64,000 bases of DNA from Agromyces cavernae (GCF_021044935.1 NZ_JAJNMP010000001.1:992001-1056000); one strand, 5' to 3'; counted from the first letter of the stretch, positions 26,608 to 36,082 are shown. The notes: a model not told the origin generated them from the letters alone. Program-made: numbers and translations.

Positions 26608-27936
26608 ATGGACCGCACCGCAGTCAGCACGCCGACCATCCGCGGCCGAACGAGCCCTTCGCGGCCGGGTGAGCGCGCACGGTTCGTGCGTCGAATGGTC
26701 GCCGGCTTCGCGGTCCTCGCCATCGCCCTGACGGGGCAGATCGTGGTCGCCCCGCAGCCCGCCTTCGCGGCCGACTATCCCACGTGGGAAGAGGTGCAGG
26801 CGGCCAAGCGCGACACCGCCGCGGGCGCGGCCGCGGTGACGCAGATCACGGCCCTCATCGCCGAACTCGCGGCCAACGTCGAGGCGACCCGCGCCGAGGC
26901 CGAGCGCCGCACCGAGGAGCTCTTCGTCGCGCAGCAGAAGTACGACGACGCGGTGCAGCGGGCGGCGACGATCCAGGCCGAGGCCGATGCATCCGCCGCC
27001 GAGGCCGCCGAGGCCGAACGCAACGCCGGGCAGGTGGCCGCACAGCTCTACCGCGCCGGCGGCAGCGACCTCGGGGTGAACCTGTTCCTCGACGCGGGCG
27101 ACTCCAGCTCCACCGACGTGCTGCTCTCGAAGCTCGGCAACATGAGCAAGATGGTCGAGCGCACGAGCGGCATCTATGAGGCCGCGCAGGAGAAGGGCAA
27201 CTCGGCGCAGGCGCTGAGCGACCAGGCCGAGGTGGCCCGTGGCGAGCGCGAGAAGCTGCGCGTCGCCGCCGAAGAGGCACTCGCCGTGGCGCAGGCAGCG
27301 CAGGCCGCCGCCGAGGCGGCGCTCGCCGAGTCCGAGGCGAAGAAGATCGAACTCGATGAGCAGCTGAAGTTCCTGAAGGACGCCGAGGCGAAGACCGCCG
27401 CGGCCTACCAGGAGGGCGAGCGCATCCGCAAGGCCGAGGAGGAGCGCCGCCGCAAGGAGGAGGAGCGCCGCCGCCAGGAGGCGATCAAGAACGGCTCGCC
27501 CGGAGTGGTGGCGGGCTCGGGCTGGTCGAAGCCGGCGTACGGCTGGATCTCGGGCAGCTACGGCCCGCGACAGGTCATCTGCGGCGGCGGGTACTGCTCG
27601 AACAGCTTCCACTACGCCACCGACCTCGCCACGGGATGCGACGCCCCGATCTACGCCGCGAACAGCGGCACCGTGACCTACGCGGGCTGGTCGGGCAGCT
27701 ATGGCAACTTCATCAAGATCGACCACGGCGGCGGCGTCTCGACCGGGTACGCGCACATCCGCCCGGGCGGGCTGTTCGTCGGCTACGGCCAGTGGGTGAG
27801 CGCCGGCCAGCAGATCGCCGCGAGCGGCACGACCGGCGCGTCGACGGGGTGCCACCTGCACTTCGAGGTGTACGACGGCTGGAGCCGCATCAACCCCGTG
27901 CCGTTCATGGCCGCACGCGGGGTCTACCTTGGCTGA
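26608..27936 (+). CDS. Secreted M23 (LytM) metallopeptidase with coiled coil
   Basis: 442 residues from ATG 26608; an upstream in-frame start is less likely. A basic N-terminus and hydrophobic helix (MVAGFAVLAIALTGQIVVA) ending PAFAA form a signal peptide. About 270 residues of alanine/glutamate-rich coiled coil follow, then a basic ERRRKEEERRR stretch, then an M23 domain with HYATD (first zinc His and Asp) and HLHFEV (H-x-H). Such enzymes cut peptide cross-links of peptidoglycan, and the coiled coil usually controls activation at division sites. The next gene is a paralogue in its N-terminal half and overlaps this stop by eight bases. Confidence 0.88.
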   Translation: MDRTAVSTPTIRGRTSPSRPGERARFVRRMVAGFAVLAIALTGQIVVAPQPAFAADYPTWEEVQAAKRDTAAGAAAVTQITALIAELAANVEATRAEAERRTEELFVAQQKYDDAVQRAATIQAEADASAAEAAEAERNAGQVAAQLYRAGGSDLGVNLFLDAGDSSSTDVLLSKLGNMSKMVERTSGIYEAAQEKGNSAQALSDQAEVARGEREKLRVAAEEALAVAQAAQAAAEAALAESEAKKIELDEQLKFLKDAEAKTAAAYQEGERIRKAEEERRRKEEERRRQEAIKNGSPGVVAGSGWSKPAYGWISGSYGPRQVICGGGYCSNSFHYATDLATGCDAPIYAANSGTVTYAGWSGSYGNFIKIDHGGGVSTGYAHIRPGGLFVGYGQWVSAGQQIAASGTTGASTGCHLHFEVYDGWSRINPVPFMAARGVYLG

Positions 27937-29251
27937 GCACCGCACCCGGCCGATCTCGCGGGTGAAGCCCGTCACGGTGTTCTCCACCGTGGCCGTGGGC
28001 GCCGTCACCGCGTCGGTCGGGCTCGTCGGCCCGCCGGCCGCCGCCGAACCCGACTACCCGTCGTGGAGCGACATCGAGCAGGCCAAGCAGAACGAGGCCA
28101 CGAAACAGGCCGAGATCGGCCGCCTCGGCGAGCTGCTCGCGGGCCTGCAGCGGTCGGCCGATACCGCGGTGCAGGCCTCGCAGATGGCCGACGAGAAGTG
28201 GCGGCAGGCGATCGACGCCCGCGACCAGGCGGCCGAGCGCGAGCGCACGCTCGGCGCGCAGGCCGACGAGGCCGACGCGGTCGCCGAGATCTCGAAGATG
28301 CGAGCCGGCCTGCTGGCCGCCCACCTGGCGCGCACGGCGGGCCACGACCTCAGCTCGGAGCTCATGTTCGGCAGCGGCGACGCCGCGGCCGCCGACGGGC
28401 TGCTCCGCCAGCTCGGCATGGCGACGAAGCTCGGCGAGCAGTCGCAGGGCGTCTACGAGCAGGCGCTCGCCGACCGGAACGCGGCCGATGCGCTGCGCGA
28501 GCAGGCCGCCGAGGCCGCCGAGCAGCGCGAACGGCTCGCGGGCGTCGCCGAGCAACGGGCCGACGATGCGCGATCGGCAGCGGATGCCGCACTCTCGGCG
28601 GTCGCCGACGCCGAGGTGCGCTCGACCGAGCTCTACGCCCAGCTCGCCGCGCTCAAGGACACCACCGCCGACCTCGAGCGCACTCGCGCCGAGGGTCTCG
28701 CCCGTGAGGCGGCCGAAGAGGCGCTGCGCCGCGCACAGGAGCAGGAGCTCGCGGAGGAGCGGGCTCGCGCCGAGGCCGCCGCCGAGGCTGCGAGCCCGCC
28801 GAATTCGGGTGGCGGCGGAACGCCCGCAGCGCCGCCGCCCGCCCCCGCGCCCCCCGCAGCACGCCCCGGACCGCCGAATTCGAGCGCGGTCGAGACCGCC
28901 ATCTGGTTCGCGCGGCAGCAGCTCGGCGAGCGCTATCGTCTCGGCGGCGCGGGCCCGAACGTGTGGGACTGCTCTGGCCTCACCAGGGCGGCATACGCGT
29001 CGGCCGGCATCGGCATCGGCACGCACTCGGCGACGAACCAGTACTACACCCTCGCCGGGCGTGGCAAGGCGGTCTCACTCGGCAGCATCCAGCGCGGCGA
29101 CCTGCTCTTCTGGGGATCGGGCGGCGACTACTACCACGTCGCGATCTACCTCGGCGGCGGTCGCATCCTCGAAGCCCCGCGTGAGGGCGTTCCCGTGCGG
29201 GAGTACTTCATCTGGGGCTCGCCGTCGGCGGCCGCCCGCCCCGCCGGCTGA
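27929..29251 (+). CDS. Secreted NlpC/P60 endopeptidase with coiled coil
   Basis: 440 residues from TTG 27929, overlapping the previous gene; GTG 27962 would also leave a good signal peptide (VFSTVAVGAVTASVGLVG...PAAA). The mature start DYPSW and the coiled coil parallel DYPTW and the coiled coil of the preceding M23 protein, so the pair arose by duplication and a swap of catalytic domain. After a proline-rich linker the NlpC/P60 domain has the catalytic Cys in WDCSGLTR and His in YYHVAIYLGGG. It is expected to cleave D-Glu-diaminoacid bonds in peptidoglycan, in the manner of RipA-type enzymes. Confidence 0.9.
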   Translation: MAEHRTRPISRVKPVTVFSTVAVGAVTASVGLVGPPAAAEPDYPSWSDIEQAKQNEATKQAEIGRLGELLAGLQRSADTAVQASQMADEKWRQAIDARDQAAERERTLGAQADEADAVAEISKMRAGLLAAHLARTAGHDLSSELMFGSGDAAAADGLLRQLGMATKLGEQSQGVYEQALADRNAADALREQAAEAAEQRERLAGVAEQRADDARSAADAALSAVADAEVRSTELYAQLAALKDTTADLERTRAEGLAREAAEEALRRAQEQELAEERARAEAAAEAASPPNSGGGGTPAAPPPAPAPPAARPGPPNSSAVETAIWFARQQLGERYRLGGAGPNVWDCSGLTRAAYASAGIGIGTHSATNQYYTLAGRGKAVSLGSIQRGDLLFWGSGGDYYHVAIYLGGGRILEAPREGVPVREYFIWGSPSAAARPAG

Positions 29252-29270
29252 CCTGCACAGACGAAACGAA

Positions 29271-29290
29271 CGGATGCCCCGGGGCATCCG
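29271..29290. terminator. Hairpin terminator between convergent genes
   Basis: A 10-bp self-complementary palindrome, CGGATGCCCC followed by its complement, lies between the peptidase gene and the converging pyrophosphatase gene. There is no clear T run. Confidence 0.55.
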
Positions 29291-29313
29291 CTCGCTCGTG
29301 AAATCAGGGTCGG

Positions 29314-29799
29314 TCAGTGACCGGGGTACGCCTCGATCGCCTTGGTGATGAGGCCCTCGGCCTCGGCCGCGTTCGCCCAGCCCTCGGTCTTGACCCACTT
29401 GCCGGGCTCGAGGTCCTTGTAGTGCTCGAAGAAGTGCTCGATCTCCTTACGCGTGAACTCGGGGATGTCGTTCACGTCCTGGATGGCGTCCCAGCGGGGG
29501 TCGCCGGCGGGGACGGCGATGACCTTGGCGTCGCCGCCGCCGTCGTCGGTCATGTGGAACACGCCCACCGGGCGCACCTTCACGCCCACGCCCGGGAACA
29601 GGGGGTACTGGGTGAGCACGAGCACGTCGAGCGGGTCGCCGTCGTCGCCGAGCGTGTTCTCGAAGAAGCCGTAGTCGGTCGGGTAGACGAAGTTCGTGTA
29701 GAGCACGCGGTCGAGGAACACCCGGCCGGTCTCGTGGTCGACCTCGTACTTGTTGCGGCTCCCCTTCGGGATCTCGATGACGGCGGCGTACTCGCCCAT
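29314..29799 (-). CDS. ppa: Inorganic pyrophosphatase
   Basis: 161 residues from ATG 29799, with GAGGAGA upstream. The family signature [11 protein letters not shown] is present, as are KYEVD and YPTDYGF, which supply metal and phosphate ligands. The length matches the short actinobacterial class I enzymes. It hydrolyses pyrophosphate in the cytosol and so drives biosynthetic reactions. It diverges from tilS, with 58 bases between. Confidence 0.97.
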   Translation of the reverse strand: MGEYAAVIEIPKGSRNKYEVDHETGRVFLDRVLYTNFVYPTDYGFFENTLGDDGDPLDVLVLTQYPLFPGVGVKVRPVGVFHMTDDGGGDAKVIAVPAGDPRWDAIQDVNDIPEFTRKEIEHFFEHYKDLEPGKWVKTEGWANAAEAEGLITKAIEAYPGH

Positions 29800-29857
29800 G
29801 TGGTTCTCCTCAGTCTGGAAGCTTCGGCGCCCGCGGCGCGCGGAATAAGGTTACTTG

Positions 29858-30952
29858 ATGCCTTCCGACGAGTCCGCGGATGCCGCGACCCCACGACGCC
29901 CGCGCCTGACGCCGCCGATCGCCGACGTGCGTCGCGCAGTTCGCGACGTGCTCCCTGCTGCGGGTCGAGGAAGCGACACAGGCGCTGTCTCGGGACCCGG
30001 TGACGACCGTTTCGAGACGCGCTCCGCGCTCCTCGACCCGCAGACCGCGCCGCTCGTGCTCGTGGCGCTCTCGGGCGGCGCCGACTCGCTCGCGCTTGCC
30101 GCGGCGACCGCGTTCGAAGCGCCGCGGGCCGGCTGGCGCGCGGGTGCGGTGATCGTCGACCACGGGTTGCAGTCGGGTTCGGCGGATGTCGCGGCGCGCG
30201 CCGCGCGACAGGCTCGCGAGCTCGGGCTCGATCCCGTCGTGGTGCGGGCGGTCGAGGTGTCGGGCGAGGGCGGGCCCGAGGCATCCGCTCGCACTGCGCG
30301 CTACGCCGCGCTCGACGCCGTCGCCGACGAGACGGGCGCGACGGTCGTGCTGCTCGGCCACACCCTCGACGACCAGGCCGAGACCGTGCTGCTCGGGCTC
30401 GCGCGGGGTTCTGGCACCGCCAGCCTCGCAGGCATGCCCGCCCGCTCGGGCCGGTATGCGCGCCCGTTGCTCGCGGTGCGGCGAGCCACCACCCGGCACG
30501 CGTGCCGCGACGCGGGCCTCGAGCCCTGGGACGACCCGCACAACACCGATCCCTCCTACGCGCGCGTCCGCGTGCGCGAGCGTGTGCTGCCCATGCTCGA
30601 GGCCGAGCTCGGCCCGGGCATCGCCGACGCGCTCGTGCGCACGGCTGCCCAGTTGCGCGAAGACGAGTCCGCGTTCGCCGAGCAGATCGACGAGTTCATC
30701 GAGGAGATCTGCGAGCCCGCCGAGGCCGGCATCGCGGTGTCCGCCCGCGCCCTCGCGGCGAACCCGGCGGCGCTGCGACAGCGCATCATCCGCCATGTCG
30801 TCGCGAGCGAGTTCGGCGTCTCGCTCACCCGGGCGCAGACCCTCGAGGTCGCCAGGCTCGTCACCGACTGGCACGGACAGGGCCCCATCGACCTGCCCGA
30901 CGGCGTGCGCGCCCGGCGCGAGCGCGGCCTGCTCGTGTTCTCCGCCGGCTGA
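29858..30952 (+). CDS. tilS: tRNA(Ile)-lysidine synthase with an in-frame repeat insertion
   Basis: 364 residues from ATG 29858; TAAGGT at 29846-29851 ends six bases before, suggesting a leaderless start. The PP-loop SGGADS follows VLVAL, and HTLDDQAET and RPLL segments are typical. The enzyme converts C34 of the AUA-reading tRNA-Ile to lysidine. Between the N-terminal helix (TPPIADVRRAVRDVL) and the PP-loop is an unusual segment (RGSDTGAVSGPGDDRFETRS) encoded by an 86-bp copy of the dispersed inverted repeat (29958-30043). It lies in the order tilS, membrane gene, hpt, ftsH, typical of actinobacteria. Confidence 0.95.
   Translation: MPSDESADAATPRRPRLTPPIADVRRAVRDVLPAAGRGSDTGAVSGPGDDRFETRSALLDPQTAPLVLVALSGGADSLALAAATAFEAPRAGWRAGAVIVDHGLQSGSADVAARAARQARELGLDPVVVRAVEVSGEGGPEASARTARYAALDAVADETGATVVLLGHTLDDQAETVLLGLARGSGTASLAGMPARSGRYARPLLAVRRATTRHACRDAGLEPWDDPHNTDPSYARVRVRERVLPMLEAELGPGIADALVRTAAQLREDESAFAEQIDEFIEEICEPAEAGIAVSARALAANPAALRQRIIRHVVASEFGVSLTRAQTLEVARLVTDWHGQGPIDLPDGVRARRERGLLVFSAG
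29958..30043. repeat. Dispersed inverted repeat inside tilS
   Basis: The outer arms CTGCGGGTCGAGGAAGCG and CGCTCCTCGACCCGCAG pair with one indel. Inner parts CTGTCTCGG and GTTTCGAGACG also pair. Same family as 32028-32094 and 34803-34901. Confidence 0.75.
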
Positions 30953-31025
30953 GCCGCCCGGCCGCCCCGGCCGCATCCCGCTCGATTGCTTGCGCCCGCC
31001 GCATCGGTGTGCCATCGTCGCGGCC

Positions 31026-31433
31026 ATGGAAGCGCCCCAGCCGCGCACGTGGGACTTCGCGATCGTGGCATCCGGCGTGATCGGATGCCTCGGCCTCGTC
31101 GTGCACAACCTCGCCGACCTGCCCGGCTCCACTGTCTTCAGTCCCGAGACCCTCTTCCCCGCGCTGGTGTACGTCGTGCTCACGGGCCTCTGGTTCCTGC
31201 TCCCGGCTCGCCGCACGGCGGCGCGGCTGCTGCTCGCGTGGGGGTGGATCTCGCTCATCGGCGGCATCCTCAGCGTGCTGCCGCTGCCGTTCCTGCCGTT
31301 CGAGCCGGCGCAGACCGTGTCCCACTACGCCTTCCACGTGCTGTACGCGGTGACACAGCTGCCGCTCATCCTCGTCACGACCTTCTGGCTGCGTGGCGCT
31401 CGCGCGTATCGCGCGCCGAAGCGCGGCAAGTAG
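31026..31433 (+). CDS. Small membrane protein, four helices
   Basis: 135 residues from ATG 31026. Four hydrophobic segments are seen (FAIVASGVIGCLGLVVHNLA, LFPALVYVVLTGLWFLLPA, LLLAWGWISLIGGILSVLPL, and a last one around VLYAVTQLPLILVTTFW) with a basic C-terminus (RAPKRGK). I recognise no family. It sits between tilS and hpt on the same strand, 73 bases after tilS and 38 before hpt, so probable co-transcription. Confidence 0.7.
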   Translation: MEAPQPRTWDFAIVASGVIGCLGLVVHNLADLPGSTVFSPETLFPALVYVVLTGLWFLLPARRTAARLLLAWGWISLIGGILSVLPLPFLPFEPAQTVSHYAFHVLYAVTQLPLILVTTFWLRGARAYRAPKRGK

Positions 31434-31471
31434 GCTCGTCGCATCCGTTCGACGTACGACAGGGAGCAGGC

Positions 31472-32023
31472 ATGGACGCGCGCGAGATCGAGGCCGACCT
31501 CACCGAGGTGCTCGTCACCGAAGCCGAGATCCAGGCGAAGCTCGCCGAGCTGGCCCGCCGCATCGAGGCCGATTACGAGGGTGAGGACCTGCTGCTCGTG
31601 GGCGTGCTGAAGGGTGCCGTCATGGTGATGGCCGACCTCGCGCGCGAGTTGCGCCCGCACGTCAACATGGACTGGATGGCGGTCTCGTCGTACGGCGCGG
31701 GCACTCAGTCGAGCGGTGTCGTGCGCATCGTGAAGGACCTCGACACCGACCTCACCGGTCGCCATGTGCTCATCGTCGAGGACATCATCGACTCGGGGCT
31801 CACGCTGCACTGGCTGCTCGGCAACCTCGAGTCCCGGGGTGCCGAGTCGATCGAGATCTGCGCCCTGCTGCGCAAGCCCGACGCCGCCAAGGTCGAGGTC
31901 GACGTGAAGTACCTCGGCTTCGACATCCCCAACCGGTTCGTCGTCGGCTACGGCCTCGACTACGCCGAGCGCTACCGCAACCTGCGCGACATCGCGATCC
32001 TGGCGCCGCACGTCTACTCGTAA
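31472..32023 (+). CDS. hpt: Hypoxanthine phosphoribosyltransferase
   Basis: 183 residues from ATG 31472, with GGGAGCAGG upstream. The PRPP-binding loop VLIVEDIIDSGLT is intact, as is the GVLKGAVMVMADL segment; YGLDYAERYRNLRDI near the end is the usual base-binding region. The enzyme makes IMP or GMP from hypoxanthine or guanine and PRPP. The tilS-hpt-ftsH order is conserved. An inverted repeat lies between it and ftsH. Confidence 0.96.
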   Translation: MDAREIEADLTEVLVTEAEIQAKLAELARRIEADYEGEDLLLVGVLKGAVMVMADLARELRPHVNMDWMAVSSYGAGTQSSGVVRIVKDLDTDLTGRHVLIVEDIIDSGLTLHWLLGNLESRGAESIEICALLRKPDAAKVEVDVKYLGFDIPNRFVVGYGLDYAERYRNLRDIAILAPHVYS

Positions 32024-32027
32024 CCGC

Positions 32028-32094
32028 CGGTCGAGTAGCGGAGCGTATCGAGACCCGACAGGTCTCGATACGGCGCTGCGCGCCTACTCGACCG
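32028..32094. repeat. Dispersed inverted repeat between hpt and ftsH
   Basis: Arms CGGTCGAGTAG and CTACTCGACCG enclose inner arms CGTATCGAGACC and GGTCTCGATACG. The full structure could form a long hairpin and act as a terminator for hpt. Confidence 0.85.
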
Positions 32095-32158
32095 ACGAGA
32101 GCGCCCTCAGCGAACAGGAAGCTGACGCACAGTCAGGCCGGGGTAGCCTTGCAGCACC

Positions 32159-34177
32159 ATGAACATGAAGAAGATCCTGCGCGGGCCGATCATCTACATC
32201 CTGCTCGCCATCGTCGCCGTGTGGATCGGTTCGAGCCTCATCACCGCGTCGGGCTTCCGTGAGGTCTCCACCCAGGAGGGCCTCGAGCTCCTGAACGACG
32301 GCAAGGTCTCGGCCGCGAAGATCGTCGACGGCGAGAATCGCGTCGACCTCACGCTGAGCGAGGCCGAGGGCGACCTCGGCACGCAGGTGCAGTTCTACTA
32401 CGTCACCCCGCGCGGCACCGACGTCGTGAACGCGATCGACCAGGCCAACCCGGCCGACGGCTTCAACGACGAAGTCCCGCAGCCCAACTGGTTCCTCTCG
32501 ATGCTCGGCATCCTGCTGCCGCTCGTGCTCATCGGCCTCTTCTTCTGGATCATGCTCTCGGGCATGCAGGGCGGCGGCAACCGCGTCATGCAGTTCGGCA
32601 AGTCGAAGGCGAAGCTCGTCACGAAAGAGAGCCCCAAGGTCACCTTCGACGACGTCGCCGGCGCCGAGGAGGCCATCGAAGAGCTCCACGAGATCAAGGA
32701 GTTCCTGAAGGAGCCTGCGAAGTTCCAGGCGGTCGGGGCGCGCATCCCCAAGGGCGTGCTGCTGTACGGCCCTCCCGGAACCGGCAAGACGCTGCTCGCT
32801 CGCGCGGTCGCCGGTGAGGCCGGGGTGCCGTTCTACTCGATCTCGGGATCGGACTTCGTCGAGATGTTCGTCGGTGTCGGCGCATCCCGTGTTCGCGACC
32901 TCTTCGACCAGGCCAAGCAGAACGCGCCGGCCATCATCTTCGTCGACGAGATCGACGCCGTCGGCCGTCACCGCGGCGCCGGCCTCGGCGGCGGGCATGA
33001 TGAGCGCGAGCAGACCCTGAACCAGCTGCTCGTCGAGATGGACGGGTTCGACCCGAAGACCAACGTCATCCTCATCGCGGCGACCAACCGCCCCGACATC
33101 CTCGACCCGGCGCTGCTGCGCCCGGGCCGCTTCGACCGGCAGATCGGCGTCGACGCGCCCGACCTCAAGGGCCGGCAGAAGATCCTCGAGGTGCACTCCA
33201 AGGGCAAGCCGCTCGCCAAGGGCGTCGACCTCGAGGTGCTCGCGCGCAAGACGCCCGGCTTCACGGGCGCCGACCTCGCGAACGTGCTCAACGAGGCCGC
33301 GCTGCTCACCGCACGCTCGAACGCGCAGCTCATCGACAACCGCGCCCTCGACGAGGCCGTCGACCGTGTGATCGCAGGCCCGCAGCGTCGCTCGCGCGTC
33401 ATGAAAGACAAAGAGAAGCTCATCACGGCCTACCACGAGGGCGGGCACGCGCTCGCGGCCGCGGCGATGAACTACACCGACCCCGTGACGAAGATCACGA
33501 TCCTGCCGCGCGGTCGCGCGCTCGGCTACACCATGGTCATGCCGCTCGAAGACAAGTACTCGATCACCCGCAACGAGCTGCTCGACCAGCTCACCTACGC
33601 CATGGGCGGGCGCGTCGCCGAAGAGATCGTGTTCCACGACCCCTCGACCGGTGCCTCGAACGACATCGAGAAGGCCACGTCCACGGCGCGCAAGATGGTC
33701 ACCGAGTACGGCATGAGCGCGAACGTCGGCGCGATCAAGCTCGGCCAGTCGCAGGGCGAGGTCTTCCTCGGCCGCGACATGGGCCACCAGCGCGACTACT
33801 CCGAGCAGATCGCCGAGAAGGTCGACGGCGAGGTGCGCACCCTCATCGAGCAGGCGCACGACGAGGCGTGGCAGGTGCTGAACGACAACCGCGAGATCCT
33901 CGACCGGCTGGCCGCCGAACTGCTCGAGCACGAGACGCTCGACCACAAGCAGATCGCCGAGATCTTCGCGAACGTGAAGAAGCTGCCCGAGCGCCCGCAG
34001 TGGCTCTCGAGCGACAGGCGCCCGGTCAGCGACATCCCGCCGATCTCGTTCCCCACCGAGAAGGCGCCGATCGACCAGGGCGCCGTCGACGGCGGCGTCG
34101 ACTCCGGGCAGACCCCGGTCGACGAGCCCGCCGCGGCCCGTTCGCCCCGCTCGAACCCGCGCCCCGCGACCGCGTAA
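32159..34177 (+). CDS. ftsH: ATP-dependent zinc metalloprotease FtsH
   Basis: 672 residues from ATG 32159 (ATG 32165 also possible). Two membrane helices ([18 protein letters not shown] and [20 protein letters not shown]) flank a small external domain. The AAA domain has Walker A GPPGTGKT, Walker B IIFVDEID, and the second region of homology [20 protein letters not shown]. The zinc motif HEGGH is near residue 425. FtsH degrades damaged and regulatory membrane proteins as a hexamer. The end is a proline/aspartate-rich tail. It heads the folate operon, 22 bases before folE. Confidence 0.97.
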   Translation: MNMKKILRGPIIYILLAIVAVWIGSSLITASGFREVSTQEGLELLNDGKVSAAKIVDGENRVDLTLSEAEGDLGTQVQFYYVTPRGTDVVNAIDQANPADGFNDEVPQPNWFLSMLGILLPLVLIGLFFWIMLSGMQGGGNRVMQFGKSKAKLVTKESPKVTFDDVAGAEEAIEELHEIKEFLKEPAKFQAVGARIPKGVLLYGPPGTGKTLLARAVAGEAGVPFYSISGSDFVEMFVGVGASRVRDLFDQAKQNAPAIIFVDEIDAVGRHRGAGLGGGHDEREQTLNQLLVEMDGFDPKTNVILIAATNRPDILDPALLRPGRFDRQIGVDAPDLKGRQKILEVHSKGKPLAKGVDLEVLARKTPGFTGADLANVLNEAALLTARSNAQLIDNRALDEAVDRVIAGPQRRSRVMKDKEKLITAYHEGGHALAAAAMNYTDPVTKITILPRGRALGYTMVMPLEDKYSITRNELLDQLTYAMGGRVAEEIVFHDPSTGASNDIEKATSTARKMVTEYGMSANVGAIKLGQSQGEVFLGRDMGHQRDYSEQIAEKVDGEVRTLIEQAHDEAWQVLNDNREILDRLAAELLEHETLDHKQIAEIFANVKKLPERPQWLSSDRRPVSDIPPISFPTEKAPIDQGAVDGGVDSGQTPVDEPAAARSPRSNPRPATA

Positions 34178-34199
34178 CCGTCGACCCGAGAGGGGTTCC

Positions 34200-34793
34200 A
34201 TGGCAGGAGTGGATGCGCAGCGCATCGAGCGTGCCGTGCGCGAGATCCTGCTCGCCATCGGTGAAGACCCCGAGCGGCCCGGTCTCGAGCGCACGCCGCA
34301 GCGGGTCGCCGCGGCCTACGCCGAGTTCTTCGGCGGGCTCGACGTCGACCCGTTGACGCACCTCGCCGAGACCGTGCCCATCGGCACGACCGATGCGGGC
34401 GGGCCGACCACCTCCGACGCCGTGGTGCTGCGCGACCTCGCCTTCCGGTCGGTGTGCGAGCACCACCTGCTGCCCTTCGTCGGCACTGCGCACATCGCGT
34501 ACCTGCCGGGCGACAGGGTCGTCGGATTCGGCCGCATCCCCGCGGTCATCGACACGCTCGCCGCGCGCCCGCAACTGCAGGAGCGTCTCGCCGAGGAGAT
34601 CGCCGACACGCTCGTCGCGGGGCTCGATCCCCGGGGTGTGCTCGTCGTGCTCGACGCGCAGCACCGGTGCGTGACCACCCGCGGTCCGCGTCAGGAGCGC
34701 AGCTCGTCGGTGACGATCGTGAGCCGCGGCGCCCTCGCCGAGCCCGCCGCCCGTGCCGAGATCATGGCGTTGATCGGCGGCCGCGGTGCGTGA
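34200..34793 (+). CDS. folE: GTP cyclohydrolase I
   Basis: 197 residues from ATG 34200, with GAGAGGGG upstream. Zinc ligands lie in CEHHLLPF and in HRCVTTRG; GRIPA and QERLAEEIA are family motifs. It converts GTP to dihydroneopterin triphosphate, the first step of folate synthesis. It overlaps the proposed folP start by eight bases. Confidence 0.97.
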   Translation: MAGVDAQRIERAVREILLAIGEDPERPGLERTPQRVAAAYAEFFGGLDVDPLTHLAETVPIGTTDAGGPTTSDAVVLRDLAFRSVCEHHLLPFVGTAHIAYLPGDRVVGFGRIPAVIDTLAARPQLQERLAEEIADTLVAGLDPRGVLVVLDAQHRCVTTRGPRQERSSSVTIVSRGALAEPAARAEIMALIGGRGA

Positions 34794-35703
34794 CGAGCGA
34801 TTGCGGGTCGAGGAGGCGCGCCAGCGCGGTCTCGAAACCGAGTCGGTCCAGGGGCCTGGTTTCGAGACGCGACCTCCTTCGTCGGGTGCTCCTCAACCCG
34901 CGACCCTCGTGATGGGCGTCGTGAATGTCACTCCCGACTCGTTCAGCGACGGGGGCCACTGGTTCGATGCCGACGCCGCCATCGCGCACGGCCTCGAACT
35001 CGTCGCAGAGGGTGCCGACATCCTCGACGTCGGCGGCGAGTCCACGCGCCCGGGGGCCGCTCGGGTCGAACCCGACGAGGAGCTGCGCCGGGTGATCCCG
35101 GTCGTGCGCGAACTCGCGAGCCGCGGCATCCGCGTCAGTGTCGACACCATGCGGGCGGCGACCGCGCTGGCGTCGGTCGAAGCCGGCGCCGAGATCATCA
35201 ACGACGTGTCGGCGGGTCTCGCCGACGAGGCGATGGGTCGCGTCGCCGCCGACACGGCAGCGCGGTACGTGGCGATGCACTGGCGCGGCCACTCCGATCG
35301 CATGGACGCGCTCTCGGTCTACGACGACGTCGCCGTCGAGGTGCGCGACGAGCTCGCGGCCCGCGTCGACTCGCTCGTCGACGCCGGCGTTGCACCCGAT
35401 CGCCTCATCGTCGACCCCGGGCTCGGCTTCTCGAAGCGCGGCGAGCAGAACTGGCAGTTGCTCGGCCGGCTCGACGTGCTCGGCGAGCTGGGTCTGCCCG
35501 TGCTCGTCGGCGCGTCGCGCAAACGATTCCTCGGCGCGCTGCTGCCCGACGGGGCATCCGTCACCGAACGCGACCTGCCCACGGCGGTCGTGAGCGTGCT
35601 CTCCGCGCAGGCCGGGGCGTGGGCGGTGCGCGTGCACGATGTGCGCGGCACGCGCCGCGCGCTCGACGTCCTCGGGGCGTGGCAGAGTGGACGACGTGGC
35701 TGA
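34786..35703 (+). CDS. folP: Dihydropteroate synthase, N-terminus carrying a repeat
   Basis: 305 residues if started at GTG 34786, overlapping folE. Core motifs are complete: VMGVVNVTPDSFSDGG, DVGGESTRPGA, INDVSAG, DPGLGFSKR and GASRKRF. The enzyme joins pterin pyrophosphate to p-aminobenzoate. Residues 5 to about 40 (such as VEEARQRGLETES, GFETRPPSSGAP) come from an inverted repeat of the same family as in tilS and are not part of the normal enzyme. The real start might be inside or after this repeat (GTG 34909 is in frame but leaves almost no N-terminal strand). Confidence 0.95.
   Translation: MRDERLRVEEARQRGLETESVQGPGFETRPPSSGAPQPATLVMGVVNVTPDSFSDGGHWFDADAAIAHGLELVAEGADILDVGGESTRPGAARVEPDEELRRVIPVVRELASRGIRVSVDTMRAATALASVEAGAEIINDVSAGLADEAMGRVAADTAARYVAMHWRGHSDRMDALSVYDDVAVEVRDELAARVDSLVDAGVAPDRLIVDPGLGFSKRGEQNWQLLGRLDVLGELGLPVLVGASRKRFLGALLPDGASVTERDLPTAVVSVLSAQAGAWAVRVHDVRGTRRALDVLGAWQSGRRG
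34803..34901. repeat. Dispersed inverted repeat at the folP 5' end
   Basis: Outer arms GCGGGTCGAGGAGGCGC and TGCTCCTCAACCCGC, and inner arms GGTCTCGAAACC (34828-34839) and GGTTTCGAGACG (34858-34869), pair around a short centre. Confidence 0.75.
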
Positions 35704-36082
35704 ACTGCGCAGAAGTGGCCGGGGCGACCGGATCACCATCACCGGCCTGCGCGTGCACGCCAACCACGGTGTCTTCGACTTCGAGCGAGCCGCCGGGCAG
35801 GAGTTCGTGATCGACGTGTCCGTCGCGGTCGACCTCGCCGCGGCGGCCTCGGGCGACGACCTGGCCGCGACCGTGCACTACGGCGAGCTCGCCGAAGCCG
35901 TCGTCGCCGCGGTCGAACGAGATCCGGTCGACCTCATCGAGACGGTTGCCGAGCGGGTCGCGGGCGTCGCGCTGGGCTGGGCAGCGGTCGACGAGGTCGA
36001 GGTCACGGTGCACAAGCCGCAGGCGCCGATCTCGGTTCCTTTCTCGGATGTCTCGGTGACGATCGTGCGAGGCCGGCAATGA
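35696..36082 (+). CDS. folB: Dihydroneopterin aldolase
   Basis: 128 residues from GTG 35696, overlapping folP by eight bases (GTG 35687 also possible). The pattern ITGLRVHANHGVFDFER and the catalytic Glu in QEFVIDV are typical, with VTVHKPQAPI near the end; the length matches the family. It cleaves dihydroneopterin to 6-hydroxymethyl-dihydropterin. Confidence 0.94.
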   Translation: MAELRRSGRGDRITITGLRVHANHGVFDFERAAGQEFVIDVSVAVDLAAAASGDDLAATVHYGELAEAVVAAVERDPVDLIETVAERVAGVALGWAAVDEVEVTVHKPQAPISVPFSDVSVTIVRGRQ

